Origin: Gelatoporia subvermispora B
Lineage: Eukaryota > Basidiomycota > Agaricomycetes > Polyporales > Gelatoporiaceae
Assembly (NCBI GenBank): GCA_000320605.2
Contig: KB445798.1
Location: forward strand, 955,037-1,019,036
DNA length: 64,000 bases
Reading direction: 5' to 3'
Shown: positions 10,775 through 22,854 of the stretch, piece by piece
Layout of the letters: each line of letters starts with the position of its first letter
How positions within the stretch are numbered: position 1 is the stretch's first letter
Program-made: the position numbers and the translations under genes
The notes under the pieces: generated by a model
Seen by the model: the letters and a program-made list of their open reading frames with translations, nothing else
Database searches by the model: none
Told to the model about the DNA's origin: nothing

Positions 10775-11345
10775 TTAATAGGCGCCCATATAGTCCGCAC
10801 GTGAAGAGATTTCAGCCACAGCGAACAAATATTTGTACGCCCGGCGAATTCTGGGTCTCGACGGTTCTGACTCGGGGCGGTATAGCCGAATGTGTCTTCC
10901 TCTGCGACACTACCCTCTCCGCGGACTTGCGCTCATTGAAGCATCTGGCTGCGATTCCGGAGTAGTTTCCCGCCACGTGTATTGTTGCGCTCGATCGTCA
11001 TTATATTGGCACACGACCAGATGCGCGCTGTCGGTCATATGCCCAAGGCACTGGCTAGGTCTTTGGGTCAAGTACACGATTGTCCTATCTCATTCTAGAC
11101 GTTACCGGCGGGCACGTGTGGCAACAGATAGCAGCGCCATGCTTCCCTCAACAACTGATGTCCGAAAAGGCGAAGGGCTTCGGATTTTCGCCTCAGGGAC
11201 GCCATCAACGTTCAGTACGCACCTGTATGCACCTTGCGCAACCGGGTGATCTATTGCTGTAAGGGGCATGCGCCCCGATGATACCAAGCCGACCGCCACC
11301 GATAGTCTGGAGTGATCCCGCCACCCCACTCCACGCTAGCAGCAC
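10775..11345. repeat. Direct repeat, copy 2, beside the velvet pseudogene
   Basis: Second copy of the repeat described at 9345-9830, in the same orientation, on the far side of the velvet pseudogene. The best-preserved block is 10816-10835. With copy 1 it brackets the pseudogene and about 310 bp of unassigned DNA. No LTR-like TG...CA ends, tRNA primer site or retroelement reading frame was seen between them. Confidence 0.55.
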
Positions 11346-11887
11346 TGCTCCTTATCTACTTATCTAGATCGGCTTCAGCCACCGAGGACGCCGGGTGGTG
11401 AAGACGTTGTGCGTTCCAGAGTTCATGCTGGTACACATGGCCTTGCGATAAATTGTGGGGTTCTAGCATGCGCCTATATATGCTTCCCCAAGAACAGAAC
11501 CTGGTAAAATGTCCGTCGCTGCAACCAAGCACTGGTCTCATGAGTCACTGCGCAGATAGTTGTCCCAGGGCTAGCGCCGTCTTGCGTCGATCTCGAAGGC
11601 TAGCACAGCTTAAAACAGCTGCGGCCGACTGAACTTGGTTATTCAGGGCACCGTCGTCGGTCCCTGAAAGAGTTGACAGCAATCGGCATAGGAAGAATCT
11701 AGCGTCCTACAATCAGCTGTGGCGTTTATCTCTGTTCAGACTCCGTCTCTGGCTCGTGTGGATCGCCGGTCGCGTGCCATACTTAAATCAGCTCCACAAC
11801 ATCTACGGCTTCCAATGATCTGACGCTCCTTCTGTCCCGGTTAGATTACAACCCCCTGCTCCCTCGTTCACCCGGCCTGCAGCCATA
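11346..11887. other. Promoter region of the membrane-protein gene
   Basis: No gene seen. The DNA before 11888 is pyrimidine-rich close to the start codon (ctccctcgttcacccggcc), as is usual for expressed genes in this window. Confidence 0.4.
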
Positions 11888-13084
11888 ATGGGTCTGTCTC
11901 TCACTGAAGCACGCCTCCTGGCACTGTTCTTTACGGACACCTTCCTCGGTATTCACCTGGTCACCATGGGAATGGCGTTGTGGATCCAGCTGCACAAGGA
12001 TCCCGCGCGAGGCAAGAGAACCAACTGGCTGCTGGTCATCGTCACGATCATCATGGGGGTTGTCGGCATCCTTGATGCGACACTTGATATCGTCCTGAAC
12101 ATCCGAGTTTGGACGACGGGGGACCTTACGCTGTTCACCGAACGCGCGAGCTGGATCAACATCGAAAAGGTAAGTCGTCGAGTCGATCATAATAACCGCC
12201 TCGGCTGACCTTTCTACACCAAGAATGTCAACCAGTTCGTCCAGCCGCTGATTGGGGACGCTATTCTCGTACGCTCGTGCTTCTCTGAAGTTTGTTTGGT
12301 TCTCATACTCCGCAGATCTACCGGTGCTGGGTGGTGTACGAGCGTCGATGGATGATGATCGTCGTCCCGGCCTTGCTCTGGGTCGCCACCTGCGTCATGA
12401 GCATGTTCACGATGGTTCTATCCGCGGACATTGCGTCGACCAGTGGCATTAACGCGGCCTTCCTGACGCCCTTTATCTCATCGGCGTTCTCACTCACTGT
12501 GGCTCTGAACATCGTGACCACCTGTGCGTCGCGTCCATTGCATCATAACAACACCCGACGTTGACCCCACACCACAGCCTTGATTGTCCTCCGCATCTGG
12601 AACATCAGTCGAGACGTACGACGCTACTCGACCGGGAACAACAAAGTCGCCTTTGTCGTCCGCATTATCATCGAGTCCGGCCTTCTCTACACGCTCACGG
12701 CTGTTATCATCCTCGGCACGGTCGTCGCGAAGTCCAACGCGGACTACATCCCGGGCGATTGCGTAAGTTCCCCCGCACTCTGTGCTGTCCCCCGATGCAC
12801 TGACCTTACACTCCCCCCACGCCGCCCAGCTCGTCCAGATCACGGGCATCGCGTTCAACATGATCATCATCCGCTTCGACGACAATCTGGAGGAGAAGAG
12901 CTCGCTGCAGTCGCACGCGAACTCGCGCGCGATCCCGCTCGGGCAACTCACCGCGACGAGCACGCACCGCGGCACTGTCGTGCGCGAGATCCCGCAGATG
13001 CGCATCCACGTCTCGCGCGACACCGAGGTCGACAAGGGCTCGTTGACCGACCCTGTCGACACCCCTGGCGCGTGGGATGTGTAG
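11888..13084 (+). CDS. Seven-helix membrane protein of a basidiomycete expanded family
   Basis: Five exons, 11888-12169, 12224-12268, 12316-12523, 12578-12762 and 12830-13084, join in frame to 324 residues, with stop at 13082-13084. Hydrophobic segments can be read in order. They are LLALFFTDTFLGIHLVTMG, then LLVIVTIIMGVVGILDATL, then a helix around IGDAILIYRCWVVY, then VVPALLWVATCVMSMF, then FLTPFISSAFSLTVALNIV, then IIIESGLLYTLTAVIILG and QITGIAFNMIII. The IYRCWVVY motif after helix 3 and the G-I-A/P segment in helix 7 are typical of a large, functionally uncharacterised family of serpentine proteins in agaricomycetes. The tail of about 60 residues is polar and probably cytoplasmic. A receptor-like role is often guessed for this family but nothing here proves it. 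All introns are GT-AG. Confidence 0.82.
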
Positions 13085-15830
13085 GTGTAGACGTAAGCGT
13101 AAGCGGGTGGACCCCGTGTTGTGCATTTATGGACTATTTATACATTAGGTTGTACGGTGGCATGCGATATAGGTTGTATGGCTATTCGTCCCGGGTTTTG
13201 AGACTCAGCGACGACCGCATTAGCGGCTAGATGCGCGCATGCGGGAGGGCGTGGACCATAGGCAGATGAGGCGTGACCTGTATCGTGCACGCAAGGCATC
13301 CTGTTGGTCTTTCCTTTCGCCATTCTCGTAGCGAAACATTGCCGATGTCTGCGGAAGCCTGTGCAACGTGGGGCTAGCTGACTCTGCTCGGGCGGTGATT
13401 ATTTCATGTTCTGCCAGCGGCGCACTGGATGAGATCATGGTCTGATACTTTAGGATTACCTATCTCCATGTGACTGCTAGCACTAATAATGCACTCCAGA
13501 AACGGGTCATATGCGACGAAGATGGCGATCGAAGAGTTGGATAAAGTTCTGATATGAGCGATGTCTATTTCGCTCTCGACAAATTGCAGACAATGTGTGT
13601 TCGGATCATCGGTTGTATCGTACTCCTCGGATCTTACAGTGTCTAGTGTACTCCGTATTGTGCAGTAAGAGCCTGGTATGCCTGGTATGCTGCTGCTTCT
13701 CTCGATGCGTCTTTGCTGCGTCCCGTGCCTATACCGTACTGAAGGCCATTAACTGTTATCAGGAATGGGGAACTAGTGTCTCATAATGTCTAGCAGTCGC
13801 AGGAAGTCACTCACTCAGAACCATGGAGGTCCATACAGGTTGGTACTGCGGCCCACTTGACTGGTCTTGCCAATTAACCACGCTCGTCCCAAAATGTACG
13901 CGGTGGAGTATATTATTGAGTTGCATCCTCCAGTGCGCTGCAAATCAAATCTGCTCGTCGATCGTGGTGGTGAAACATGGAACTTTGCGACTGACTCATT
14001 TTTTCCCGTTCTACTGTGCGGCGGAGATGAATGCGAGTAGAGTCGTAGGTGGAATCCAAGTACAGCTGAAGCACGGCCTCGGTAGTCCTTATAAACACCT
14101 CGCACATTCCCGATAGAACGTCATGAGATTAATAGAACCGAATTGGGGTCCTAGGAGCCCCATAAAATGTAATCCGAAGGCCCTGGGCGATTCGCCTCCC
14201 GTAGTTGTATGTTAACGTTAATGTCGAGGTACAGCCCAGTGCCAGTAAAATCACCCGACGGAACAGCAGGGAGACAGGCTTCCAGGCACAGTAGGCAGAG
14301 CAATGCGGTGTAGTTCCACGTATGAGCGGTAGCCGATAGTATTTAAGAGTCGACACCACCACCATGTACCGAAGCGACGGCGTATGAGAGTGACTAAAAG
14401 AATGTCCGCAGTTGACGGAACCAGTGCTGCTGTGACCTCCGAATATCTGCGCAGTGTCGACCCTCAAGAGGTATACTCGCTCGTAACATGGTTGATTAAA
14501 CAATAGTCAGCTGCAGATTTTAACGAGCCAAGATGCTCGAGGCACTCGGGCAAGTAGGTGGGGAATTGGGATGGTTCGAAACTTCAGTTGAAATGGCGAC
14601 TTGACGACTTGGTCAGATGCGTAGCTGATGAAGTCCGATAAGCAGGGCACGGGGAGCGGCCGGAACGGTGTGAGAATAGAACTAGGCGCAAGCGCCTAAA
14701 AGTTGCAATATAACTCCCTCCTCCTGGCCTTCGTACAATGTTATTGCTCCCCTCCCTCCTCCACCTTGACTCATTTTGCATGCTTTGCGTGTAATGCCAC
14801 TGTTAGCAAGCGCACGAACAGGATTTATTCCAGTATCCGTTATACTACCCTGTCATACGGGCGCTGGTACTCTGAGATGACAAAATCCTGTGCAACACGA
14901 GCCTTGTCACGATAAAGTTGACATCTGACAAGCATTGCCTCACTGCGGAATTCTCCCGTAGTGCAGCCAGTCGCCGCTTTGATCAAGTCATGTGTGCTGC
15001 GGATAACAAATGCTTCATGAACCATCTATTCTGACTGTGCGCCGTCCTAGGAGTCTTGCGGAATGCATCCTGGACGGCTGCCTTGGTGAGTTACATGGCT
15101 CATGTTGCTTGAGCCAGGCTCGCGTTAACTCCACAAGCAAACGGTCCAGTGGAACTGCAGTGAACACCAAACATTAGCCTCCTCCCTGGAAATGGAATAC
15201 GACCCCACAGTGGCCAAAACGTAGATGACCCGGGTGTACCTTTGACTGGTGGCTGGGCCTGCTACATATACATATCTTTACCTGTGTCCTTCTAGCAGCT
15301 GTGGTATGAGCTCAAAAGTTCTATACTCTCTGTATCTTCAAGGAAGATTTGACGAGCTCCATTTCTCTAGTGATCTACAAAGTGCCAGCCCGGGATGCCA
15401 CATCATAAATCCAAATGATTGCCCGGGTGTCCCTCATACAGACAGTACACGACGATCGCAGATATTTTCAAAGGTCCACTCTTCGGACGCCGCCAGAAGC
15501 GAATCGTTGGATAGCGGCGCTGCAGCTGTCGGACAGAGCCGAACATCGATGGCAGCTAGCAAGCCAGAAGCTCATCCCCTACCAAATTAGGCATGTTGGT
15601 TGCCATTTCCGGATGCGGCTTCGATGTGCTGGGACTTGGAACGTCGGCTCATGCCAGGTCCGGCGGCTGAAACATGCGACAAAGAGACAAGCACGGGGTA
15701 TTTGAGTGTGCCTGAGCAGGATATAATCCCAGCCCACCTTTGACGCTTTCCCCCTCCTCGCCCGCCCTCGCTTTCTCGCTCGCCCACGCGCATCCCACGC
15801 TCCTTCACCCAGTCGTTCTTTAGCCCCAAA
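13085..15830. other. 2.7-kb stretch with no supported gene
   Basis: After the membrane-protein gene come its 3' flank and then mixed-composition DNA. Frames at 13823-14116, 14129-14503, 14840-15025 and 15249-15590 show no domain, signal peptide or splice pattern that I trust. The last 120 bp before 15831 are CT-rich with a TATA-like gatataat near 15720 and probably form the promoter of the next gene. Confidence 0.5.
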
Positions 15831-16547
15831 ATGCGCGCCCACACCATCGCCGGCACGCTCCTTCCGCTCCTTACTTTTGCGATCTCCCTCGTCGGTGCAT
15901 ACCATGCCCCACCTCCCGCGCCCGCCGCAGCACCCGTGCCGACGCTGCACCAGCACCGCATCCCGCGCGATTTCCGCGACACCTGCGCGTGGGTGAACGC
16001 GACCGTCATCGACGACCTCCATCTCGGCGGTGCTCTCGACGCGTCTCTCGCGACGTCCCTCGACCTCTGTATCTGCCTGTCCTTCCTTCCGGAGCTTCTT
16101 ACGGCCGACGTCGAGCTCGTGACCCTCGGCGGCCTGCTCGGCATCGACAATCTCGAGCTAGAGCTCACTGCAGTGGTGCGTATCTCATCGAAATTGCGTA
16201 TAATCTGTAGTATTGATGCTTCGGATAGGTAAACAACGCACCCGGGGGCGGCCAGTGCACATATCCCCAGAATGCGCAGGCAGTGTGCAACCAGAACGAC
16301 GTGTGTGCATGGGACTGCGAGGCGCCGTACACTCGCGACGGCGACGAGTGTGTCTGTGCCGCGCCCATGACGAGCTGCAATGGAAAGTGCGGGTTGTACC
16401 CCAAGGTGCGTCGCGCAGTGAATGAAACAGGGATCCTCTCTCTGAAGGTGCATTGGACAGGGATGTGGCTCTTCCGTACCGCAGAAAAAGAAGCGTGGGG
16501 CTCATTCGCAGATGCATAAGAGGGGCAGCGTGGCACGCGCGCACTAG
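15831..16547 (+). CDS. Secreted cysteine-rich small protein
   Basis: Exons 15831-16175, 16229-16405 and 16485-16547 give 194 residues. The N-terminus is a clear signal peptide: MRAHTIAGTLLPLLTFAISL, ending near VGAYHA. A Pro/Ala-rich linker follows, then a leucine-rich section with a Cys pair (DLCICLSFLP), then a dense cysteine module: GGGQCTYPQNAQAVCNQNDV, CAWDCEAPY, DECVCAAPMTSCNGKCGLYP. The module resembles the Cys-rich C-terminal repeats of basidiomycete PriA-like secreted proteins, from which I infer an extracellular or cell-wall role. The last exon adds a short basic tail with KKKRG. The second intron is 78 nt, longer than its neighbours, so the exact C-terminus is less certain than the rest. 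Confidence 0.68.
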
Positions 16548-17280
16548 AGCGACGACGGGCCATTGGTTTGCATTTCGCGATATGCGTCTGCTGCCTAGAC
16601 CGCACTCGAGGTTTCTCGCGATCCTCAGAGCGTTTTCTCGTTGATTTTGTTGTCATGTTGGACCTGTTCTACCTACTGGGAATATTGTTGGCTATCTTTC
16701 GAGGCCCTCTAATACTTCGCATGCAATTGACGCTATGCGGGAATACTTGTTACCTTTCTACAGAGTTTCCGAGTCTCGTCAACATAAGCAAAATCTCATT
16801 CACTATTGATGACAACGTGGGGGTCTGGGTGCACCCGTGGACGCAGCTGCACGCAATTCAAAAACAATACTGGGTGTGTGGCGGCGTGAACCAGACGTTT
16901 TACATGTAGTTGCCATCCCTAGCATATGTAGTCAAAAATTAGAGAAGTAACGCGTAACGGCTGACAGACATACGGAAGGTCTTGGTCGGAGTTTCCTCAG
17001 ACATTCCAACATAGTTGTCATGGGGGTCAACGCCTTGGGTTCCATCGATCCTGGTTCCATGAGGACCCCGAGACCAGGCAAACCATCCCGCACAGGTGAG
17101 CCGTCCTGGTGGCAATACATCAGATCCCATAGTTAGACATGGTGCGAAGTCCGAAAGCTCACCAACACCGGTATTGCAGAGAGGCTCGACTTCTTGTGAT
17201 ATGTGTCAGCATATTCACTATCGCCATATAAGCTTTTGGTCAGTGTTCAGCTATCCGGACGTAAGAAGCGATTGCTCCGC
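16548..17280. other. Spacer between convergent genes, nothing recognised
   Basis: Lies between the 3' end of the secreted-protein gene and the 3' end of the FHA gene. The frame at 16568-16909 looks accidental. Confidence 0.45.
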
Positions 17281-17847
17281 TCACTGTTTGGCCCCATCAA
17301 GTCGTTCAATTTCAATGATAGCCTCCACATGCCGATGCCAGGCCTCGGCGCCAAACTTGTACGTTGTACCAAGCCGGAGTGTGTCCCCATTTCGAAGCTC
17401 TGTGGGAGGCCCGGAGGAATCCGACGATACTCGCTCGCCCTGGACAAAGGTGCCACACCTAGATCCACCGTCCTTTACGAGCACATTTCCTTCTGGGCTC
17501 ATCCAGATGACCGAATGCGTGCGAGAAACCACCATGCTCGTGAAGGTCACTATCCGTGCGTCCTCGTCCCCTGCGCTGATAGTACTATCCCCGTACTTGC
17601 TGGAATATCGGCCGACGCCCAAGGGCTCCTGGCCGACACCCAGACGGCGGACGATCGGATGAAAGTGCAGAGCATCGGGATGATCAGGATGCGGCGACAG
17701 TCGAATGATACAGCTATCGTCGCGGCCTGGGACAGTGCTTTCCTCGTTGTACGATGAAGGAGCATCTGTGGAACCATCCGAAGGCCATTCACCATCTGAG
17801 AGTACTTCTTCGCTGATCGAGTCTTGGGGAGGGCTACTGGCGTCCAT
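17281..17847 (-). CDS. FHA-domain protein without RING finger
   Basis: Intronless 188-residue protein. Residues 1-45 are acidic and Ser-rich. An FHA phosphothreonine-binding domain follows, with GR at 79-80, the SRTH signature at 108-111, GSRCGTFVQG at 128-137 and LRNGDTLRLG at 151-160. Arg80, Ser108, Arg109 and His111 are the usual phosphopeptide-contacting positions. The end of the domain (GTTYKFGAEAWHRHVEA) is like the FHA of the Dma/CHFR-type mitotic E3 ligases. In those proteins a RING finger follows; here the protein stops eight residues after the IEIER strand. It may therefore act as a pure phospho-binding adaptor or competitor; this is inference. The start at 17847 is the first ATG of the open frame. 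Confidence 0.82.
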   Translation of the reverse strand: MDASSPPQDSISEEVLSDGEWPSDGSTDAPSSYNEESTVPGRDDSCIIRLSPHPDHPDALHFHPIVRRLGVGQEPLGVGRYSSKYGDSTISAGDEDARIVTFTSMVVSRTHSVIWMSPEGNVLVKDGGSRCGTFVQGERVSSDSSGPPTELRNGDTLRLGTTYKFGAEAWHRHVEAIIEIERLDGAKQ

Positions 17848-19788
17848 CGGTTTCTTGATGTGAGGATGAGGGCAGGAAAGAGCTGAAGAGCCTGAGGGTG
17901 TTTATGGGGTCCGCACCTGTTTGGTGTTATGTTGTGTCAAAGGCTAGTGTGGTGACCGCAGTATGAGGCTATCCGGATACAAGCTGACTGTCACCACCCC
18001 TAGAATGGCGCCAATCGAACGTTTTCTCGGTATCTCGTCCTCCTATGTGCTCTTACCTGAGGAAATCAGCTCACTCAAGGACCCGGTAGTTGATACGGTG
18101 TTCTCATGTGCAATTTATCGCCTTCAAGACACAAATGTAGAGTGGCAATAATTACTAACTACTGATTCTTGCCGAAGTCCATGAGCAGCTGACTCGACTT
18201 GGGAACGAATTGATAGACACGAGTCAGTTATGACACTTACACCCATCCCACTTGCCTGGATTATTCTTTGTCAGTCCGAATCTTCTGTCTCAGTCGGCTC
18301 AGGCGCGCCATACCCAGTGACACGAGGCAGTACGCAAGAGCCTCGTGGAAAGAATTAAGTTTCCATGCGTTCCCCGCCTATTTCTGGAGAAGGTGTAAGA
18401 AGGCGAGACGAAGGAAAAAGAATGTGACATTCTCGAGTGACGCGTCTCGGGCGTTGCGGCGGTGTACAAGGATGACATAGACGCACTGGCGCCTGCATCG
18501 AGTACTTACGCGCCAAGTACGCATGGGCCCAGGCCTTGACGCTCATATGCACTGAGAGGACGCTCTGGTCTGCTGACGAAGATTCCGCACACAACGAGCA
18601 TGCGTACTAGATATGCAGCGCTCGACATCGCATTCATCTGACATGCTGTCACACAGGAGCAGACGCGAGGTGAGGTTTTTGAGGAATCCTTGGTCGCTTT
18701 TCGTGTGAGTATCATAGGTCTTCACCATGCCATGTATTGAACAAGACAGCCACGTCTGCGCTAATGGTGTATACGGCTCTTCGACCTGCTCAATCATAAC
18801 ACCCGAGACTGAAACACTGGAAGGATTCCGACACACGACTTAACGCACGACCTACCGGAGGCACAAACGCTGCGCGTGTCGTAACCAGCGATGAACGGTT
18901 GTATCACACACGAGGTGCACAGGATTTGTGCTCACTGCTGTTATCCGGTACACACGTAGCACTGGTCGCAATGGGCTCGAGAGTCAAGGAGACGACAATG
19001 TTGCCATTTTGCCTCATTCGCCGAGCCGATTGGGTAGATATCGAATGGCAGAAAAGGCTGCCTTTTTGAGACCTGCGCCACGTAATTTCCAACGATGTGA
19101 CGGACCGGCTCGCGTTACCAGGTGGGATCGAGTCAGTGTATCGTGGCGCACATCGGGACTCTCTGGCTACTTCTCCGATCTGCATGCGTCGGGTTGGAAT
19201 TTCGAGGGCACCCTCTGGTAGTTGAGTGCAGTCGTTGATCTCTTACTCTGTCTCAATATAACCACATAGATCGGTAAACAAACTCGAACATACTCTAGTA
19301 TACAGACCCTTGGCTACCGGTTCTAGGGACCATTTCCAATTGTACACGAATCGACATTCCTAATATGGATACAGGTGCTCGACATTTATGGATTTACACA
19401 GTGCCATCGTTGGATTACGGTGAGCCACACTCGCAGCTATGTTTTTTTACAAGCGTACTCGTGTAAGGTGATAGTAGCGCGATGATTCTTGCGTCTGAGG
19501 TCGACACCGTGGCACCTGTGCTGTTCCGTTTCCTCCCGTAGTCTAGTGACTATGCCGGCTGTCAATAGTGCCAGCACAAGACTCTGCAGATATGAACACA
19601 GCGAACAACACTCAGGATCTGAGGGTTGCCCTTGACTCCACCCGTATCACGCAGTTCGTTTATGTCACATTCAAGGCTCAAACAATGCATTGCAAGACAT
19701 ATCGTACAAACACTCGTTGATGGCACGCCACTCCGACGCCCACCACTACACTCGCGACACTGTCAAGACACGGAGATGGACCGATGGC
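17848..19788. other. 1.9-kb stretch with no supported gene
   Basis: Frames at 17963-18151, 18543-18836, 18904-19185 and 18928-19221 carry no recognised motif. No terminal repeats or tRNA features were seen. Confidence 0.45.
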
Positions 19789-20228
19789 CTAGCTGACGGC
19801 CGTGACACAGTCAATGGAGATCTGACCGCTCTGAAACACATTGTCAGTGGTGAGCAAGGAGTTTGCAATCTAGGCACGTACCAAAAAGTTTTGCTCGCAG
19901 CACACAGCGTGAGCGTCGCACACGGGGTCGAATGCGCCCGCGACGATCTCGATAGGGTTGCAGGTCAGACCAACGAGGCCAGTGACATCGGAGACGACGA
20001 TGCCAAGGAGGCCAAGGAGGGCACCGACAAGGCCCAGAGCGGTGGGCTGATGACTGTTGTTAACGCAAGCCTGATACTAAACAGCAAATGCGGACGTACG
20101 GCCTCAACCGTGTTGCAGCACCGGAGGAGACCAGTCGCGCAGGTCGCACGAGTGGAAAGCTCGACCGGGTTGGCGACCGCAAGAAGGGGCATTGCCAGCA
20201 TGGAGAGTTTAGCAACGGAGAATCTCAT
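19789..20228 (-). CDS. Class I hydrophobin
   Basis: Hydrophobins are small secreted proteins that self-assemble into water-repellent films on hyphae. Exons 20228-20100, 20046-19882 and 19830-19789 give 111 residues. A signal peptide (MRFSVAKLSMLAMPLLAVAN) is followed by all eight cysteines in the diagnostic order: Cys30, Cys37-Cys38, Cys72, Cys86, Cys92-Cys93, Cys106. The hydrophobic stretch between Cys38 and Cys72 (ALGLVGALLGLLGIVVSDVT) and the phrase GLTCNPIEIV are typical of class I. The first intron uses the acceptor tcatcag just before CCC ACC; the nearer aacag would break the frame. The protein ends 5 residues after Cys106, as in the family. Confidence 0.92.
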
Positions 20229-20333
20229 GTCTGCTGGGTTGGCTGGGTGAGCTGGGTATTGGCTGGATGAGCTGGTGAGTATCGAAGAACTGGCAGTTGC
20301 TCGATGCTGTCTCCAGTGGGCTGCAGGCATGCT

Positions 20334-20339
20334 TTTATA
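20334..20339 (-). promoter_or_regulatory. TATA box of the hydrophobin at 20228
   Basis: TATAAA on the minus strand (tttata on the plus strand), about 106 bp upstream of the start codon. Strongly expressed fungal structural genes often carry a TATA box at this distance. Confidence 0.5.
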
Positions 20340-22854
20340 GCTTTTCGATGCCGTCCGGAAACGCACAGAGTACCTACACAAAGCAGATTCAAGTCTCACA
20401 GTCAACATGTCTCCACCGTGGGCGTCTCTGCTTGAGTGGCTAGGAAGCCCTCATTGGACGGCCCAACTGTAGCTAGCACTCCACTGGCCTTGCTGCTGGC
20501 ATAAATGTTTTCCAATTTCGGAATGCTTCTTGAATCCGCAGCTCGTTCCTTCTGCGGTGCGTGTCGGAGGGGACCTGAGGTGGTCTGCTTGGCAAGTCAT
20601 GCTCTGATGTCCGTGACATTGACTCACATAGACTCATTACCACACAGGGCAGGAACTGGTACTGGGATTCAGCATCGATGAAGATTACACGCGAAAGGCG
20701 GCGGCAGATTCAATTCCAAATAGCTCACGCGAAGGTGCTGTCAAGCCGGTTCGGCGCCGTCGTATCTGCGGATTTCCACACCGCGTGCATGTGTGCTCCT
20801 CAATGCCCGGGTCCAGGTCGGTGCGTTACGTCCCCGATGCTGCTCCAGTACAGGAATATACTGATGGCTGTATTTTCTCGCTCTAGATGTTACTGCAATG
20901 TAATACGACGTTGTCAGCATAACTAGGAGAGTGCTGTGCCATTTATGTGATTGGATTGCCCGCTATAACATTGATCAGCGGTGTCACTGTGATACTGTCG
21001 CTATCTCCTCGGAGATGCCCGCTCGGAGTTCAGGTCAGAGACGCTTCCAAAGCTAAAAAGCACAAAGTCTGTAAGATAGCGTCGAAAGCACATTGGGTCT
21101 TGGGTCCTGAGGACGCCCTTGGCTCTCCCATCTCCATCCATCTATCTAGCAAAGCAGTGTCTCCCTCGGTACCACATTCCGAGGGAGCTATGTGGCCGCA
21201 CGGGAGGGCGCATTGGAGGGGTATAGAACCGGAGGGATAGATTCTGCGTCCCGTGCGCATCAAGGAGTGCGCGGGCGTAAGTTGTGGCGATGTTCATCAC
21301 AGAAAACAAATTTGCATCGAGTTCTCAGGTACCAGAACAGACTCTATCAAGCTGTCGAACTCAATGTCGGACGCTCTAGAATTCATTGCCGAAATATATA
21401 GCTCAGCGATGGACCCAGTGTTCTCGGGTCCCGACCATCGTATGTCCGGTGACAGGGTAATAGAAATGATCGCAGATTCGTAATGCACGCGTATATATTC
21501 CCAACTCTCAAACGGTAGGCCGAATGTGCCGTTGGCGAGACCACACGTCAGCCTTTCTCTCAACAGTTCGGCGTGTACGGTCATTCTCATGTCTAGACCA
21601 GATGTCCTCCGGAATGTGAACAGGGCATTCAGCGCAAGTAGCAGATAGATCCCGCATAGACCATGGACAGTGCGCATGTGCTCTGGGTCGAATTCATTTC
21701 AGAGATGAGTCGTATGGACAAAGTCTTCGAAATCCACAAGTATTGGAAACTACGGGGACTCGGGGCGGCACCGGAGTCCGGCCGGACGCGATTGCAAGGA
21801 ATAAGCATACAGACTCAGACAGGTCACGTAAGGTCACAGTCTCCCTTGCTCAAGTCACTGAATCAAGTCGCTTCGGGATTCGTCCTCCTGTTCGAATTGA
21901 GACTTTTGTAGACAGGTGTAACTCATATGATCGAGATATGATGGGCATACTGTACAGCCAGATTTCTACCAAAGGGCCTCTCTCGCGCGAGCTCGCGCAG
22001 AGGTAATATCTGTGATTTACACGACCAGAAAGTTAGGCTATATCGGGCCGACAGTGCAGGTCTGTTACGGAAGTACACTGAGGGACTCCGCCTGACTCCG
22101 CATATGTGTGATTTCGCACGTACATAAGGGGCCAGACTGCTAAGCGTGGCTGCAAAGATACTTTTAGATGGATGAATGGCAGAGGAATCTCGGATACAGC
22201 GACTGGAGGTTGTAGGTATGCCGAGATGCCGTCTGGGAGGTCAACGCTTCAGTCACCCGGGGATTGCAGCCGTACAGTGAGTGTGGGGGATGCTTCATGA
22301 CTAGCGCCAGCGGCGCTCGCGGATCTGTTCAAGAGTGTTCCGAACTAACATTGTGAGAACGAGCAGCTGAAGTGCACAGCCCAATCGAGAAATGATGCTC
22401 TCGAACCGAAAGCCTCTGCGAACACGATTTTGTCACATGGAGCGGTGTCCTCCAAGGCGAGCACCTCCTTCCTTCCAAATGGCTCGCTCCAGGGGGGTTT
22501 CTAGTGGGATGTCCCCATCCACATGCCCTTAACACAATGGGGACATGAACCCCACATTACCCGCGCGACGCGTACACGACTTAGCATTTCCTCCCTGAAT
22601 CAGCCAAGGCACTTCCATAAAACAGAACCATGATACTGTCAGCCCAGCCAAGGCTAGATAGGCCAAGGTATTCGGTATCAGTCTCTCTATGCCTACATGC
22701 TGTATATATCTGGCTCGCATCTACCCCTTAGCGTTCAGAGACCGCAGAGAGCGACTGAACTTGGTATAACGTACAACATGCTGCAACTATCTGACTGAAT
22801 TCCCTCCTACAGACTATTATACAAAATTGTCATGCTGCCCGGCCATATCAGCGA
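20340..22854. other. 2.5-kb stretch with no supported gene
   Basis: The first few hundred bases belong to the hydrophobin upstream region. Frames at 20678-20926, 21030-21263, 21297-21677 and 21663-21911 show no domain. I looked here for a HyuA partner of the next gene and did not find one. Confidence 0.45.

Noticed and set aside
15587..16453. 288-codon minus-strand frame
   Set aside because: Antisense to the secreted-protein gene, which has a signal peptide, a cysteine module and consistent introns on the plus strand.
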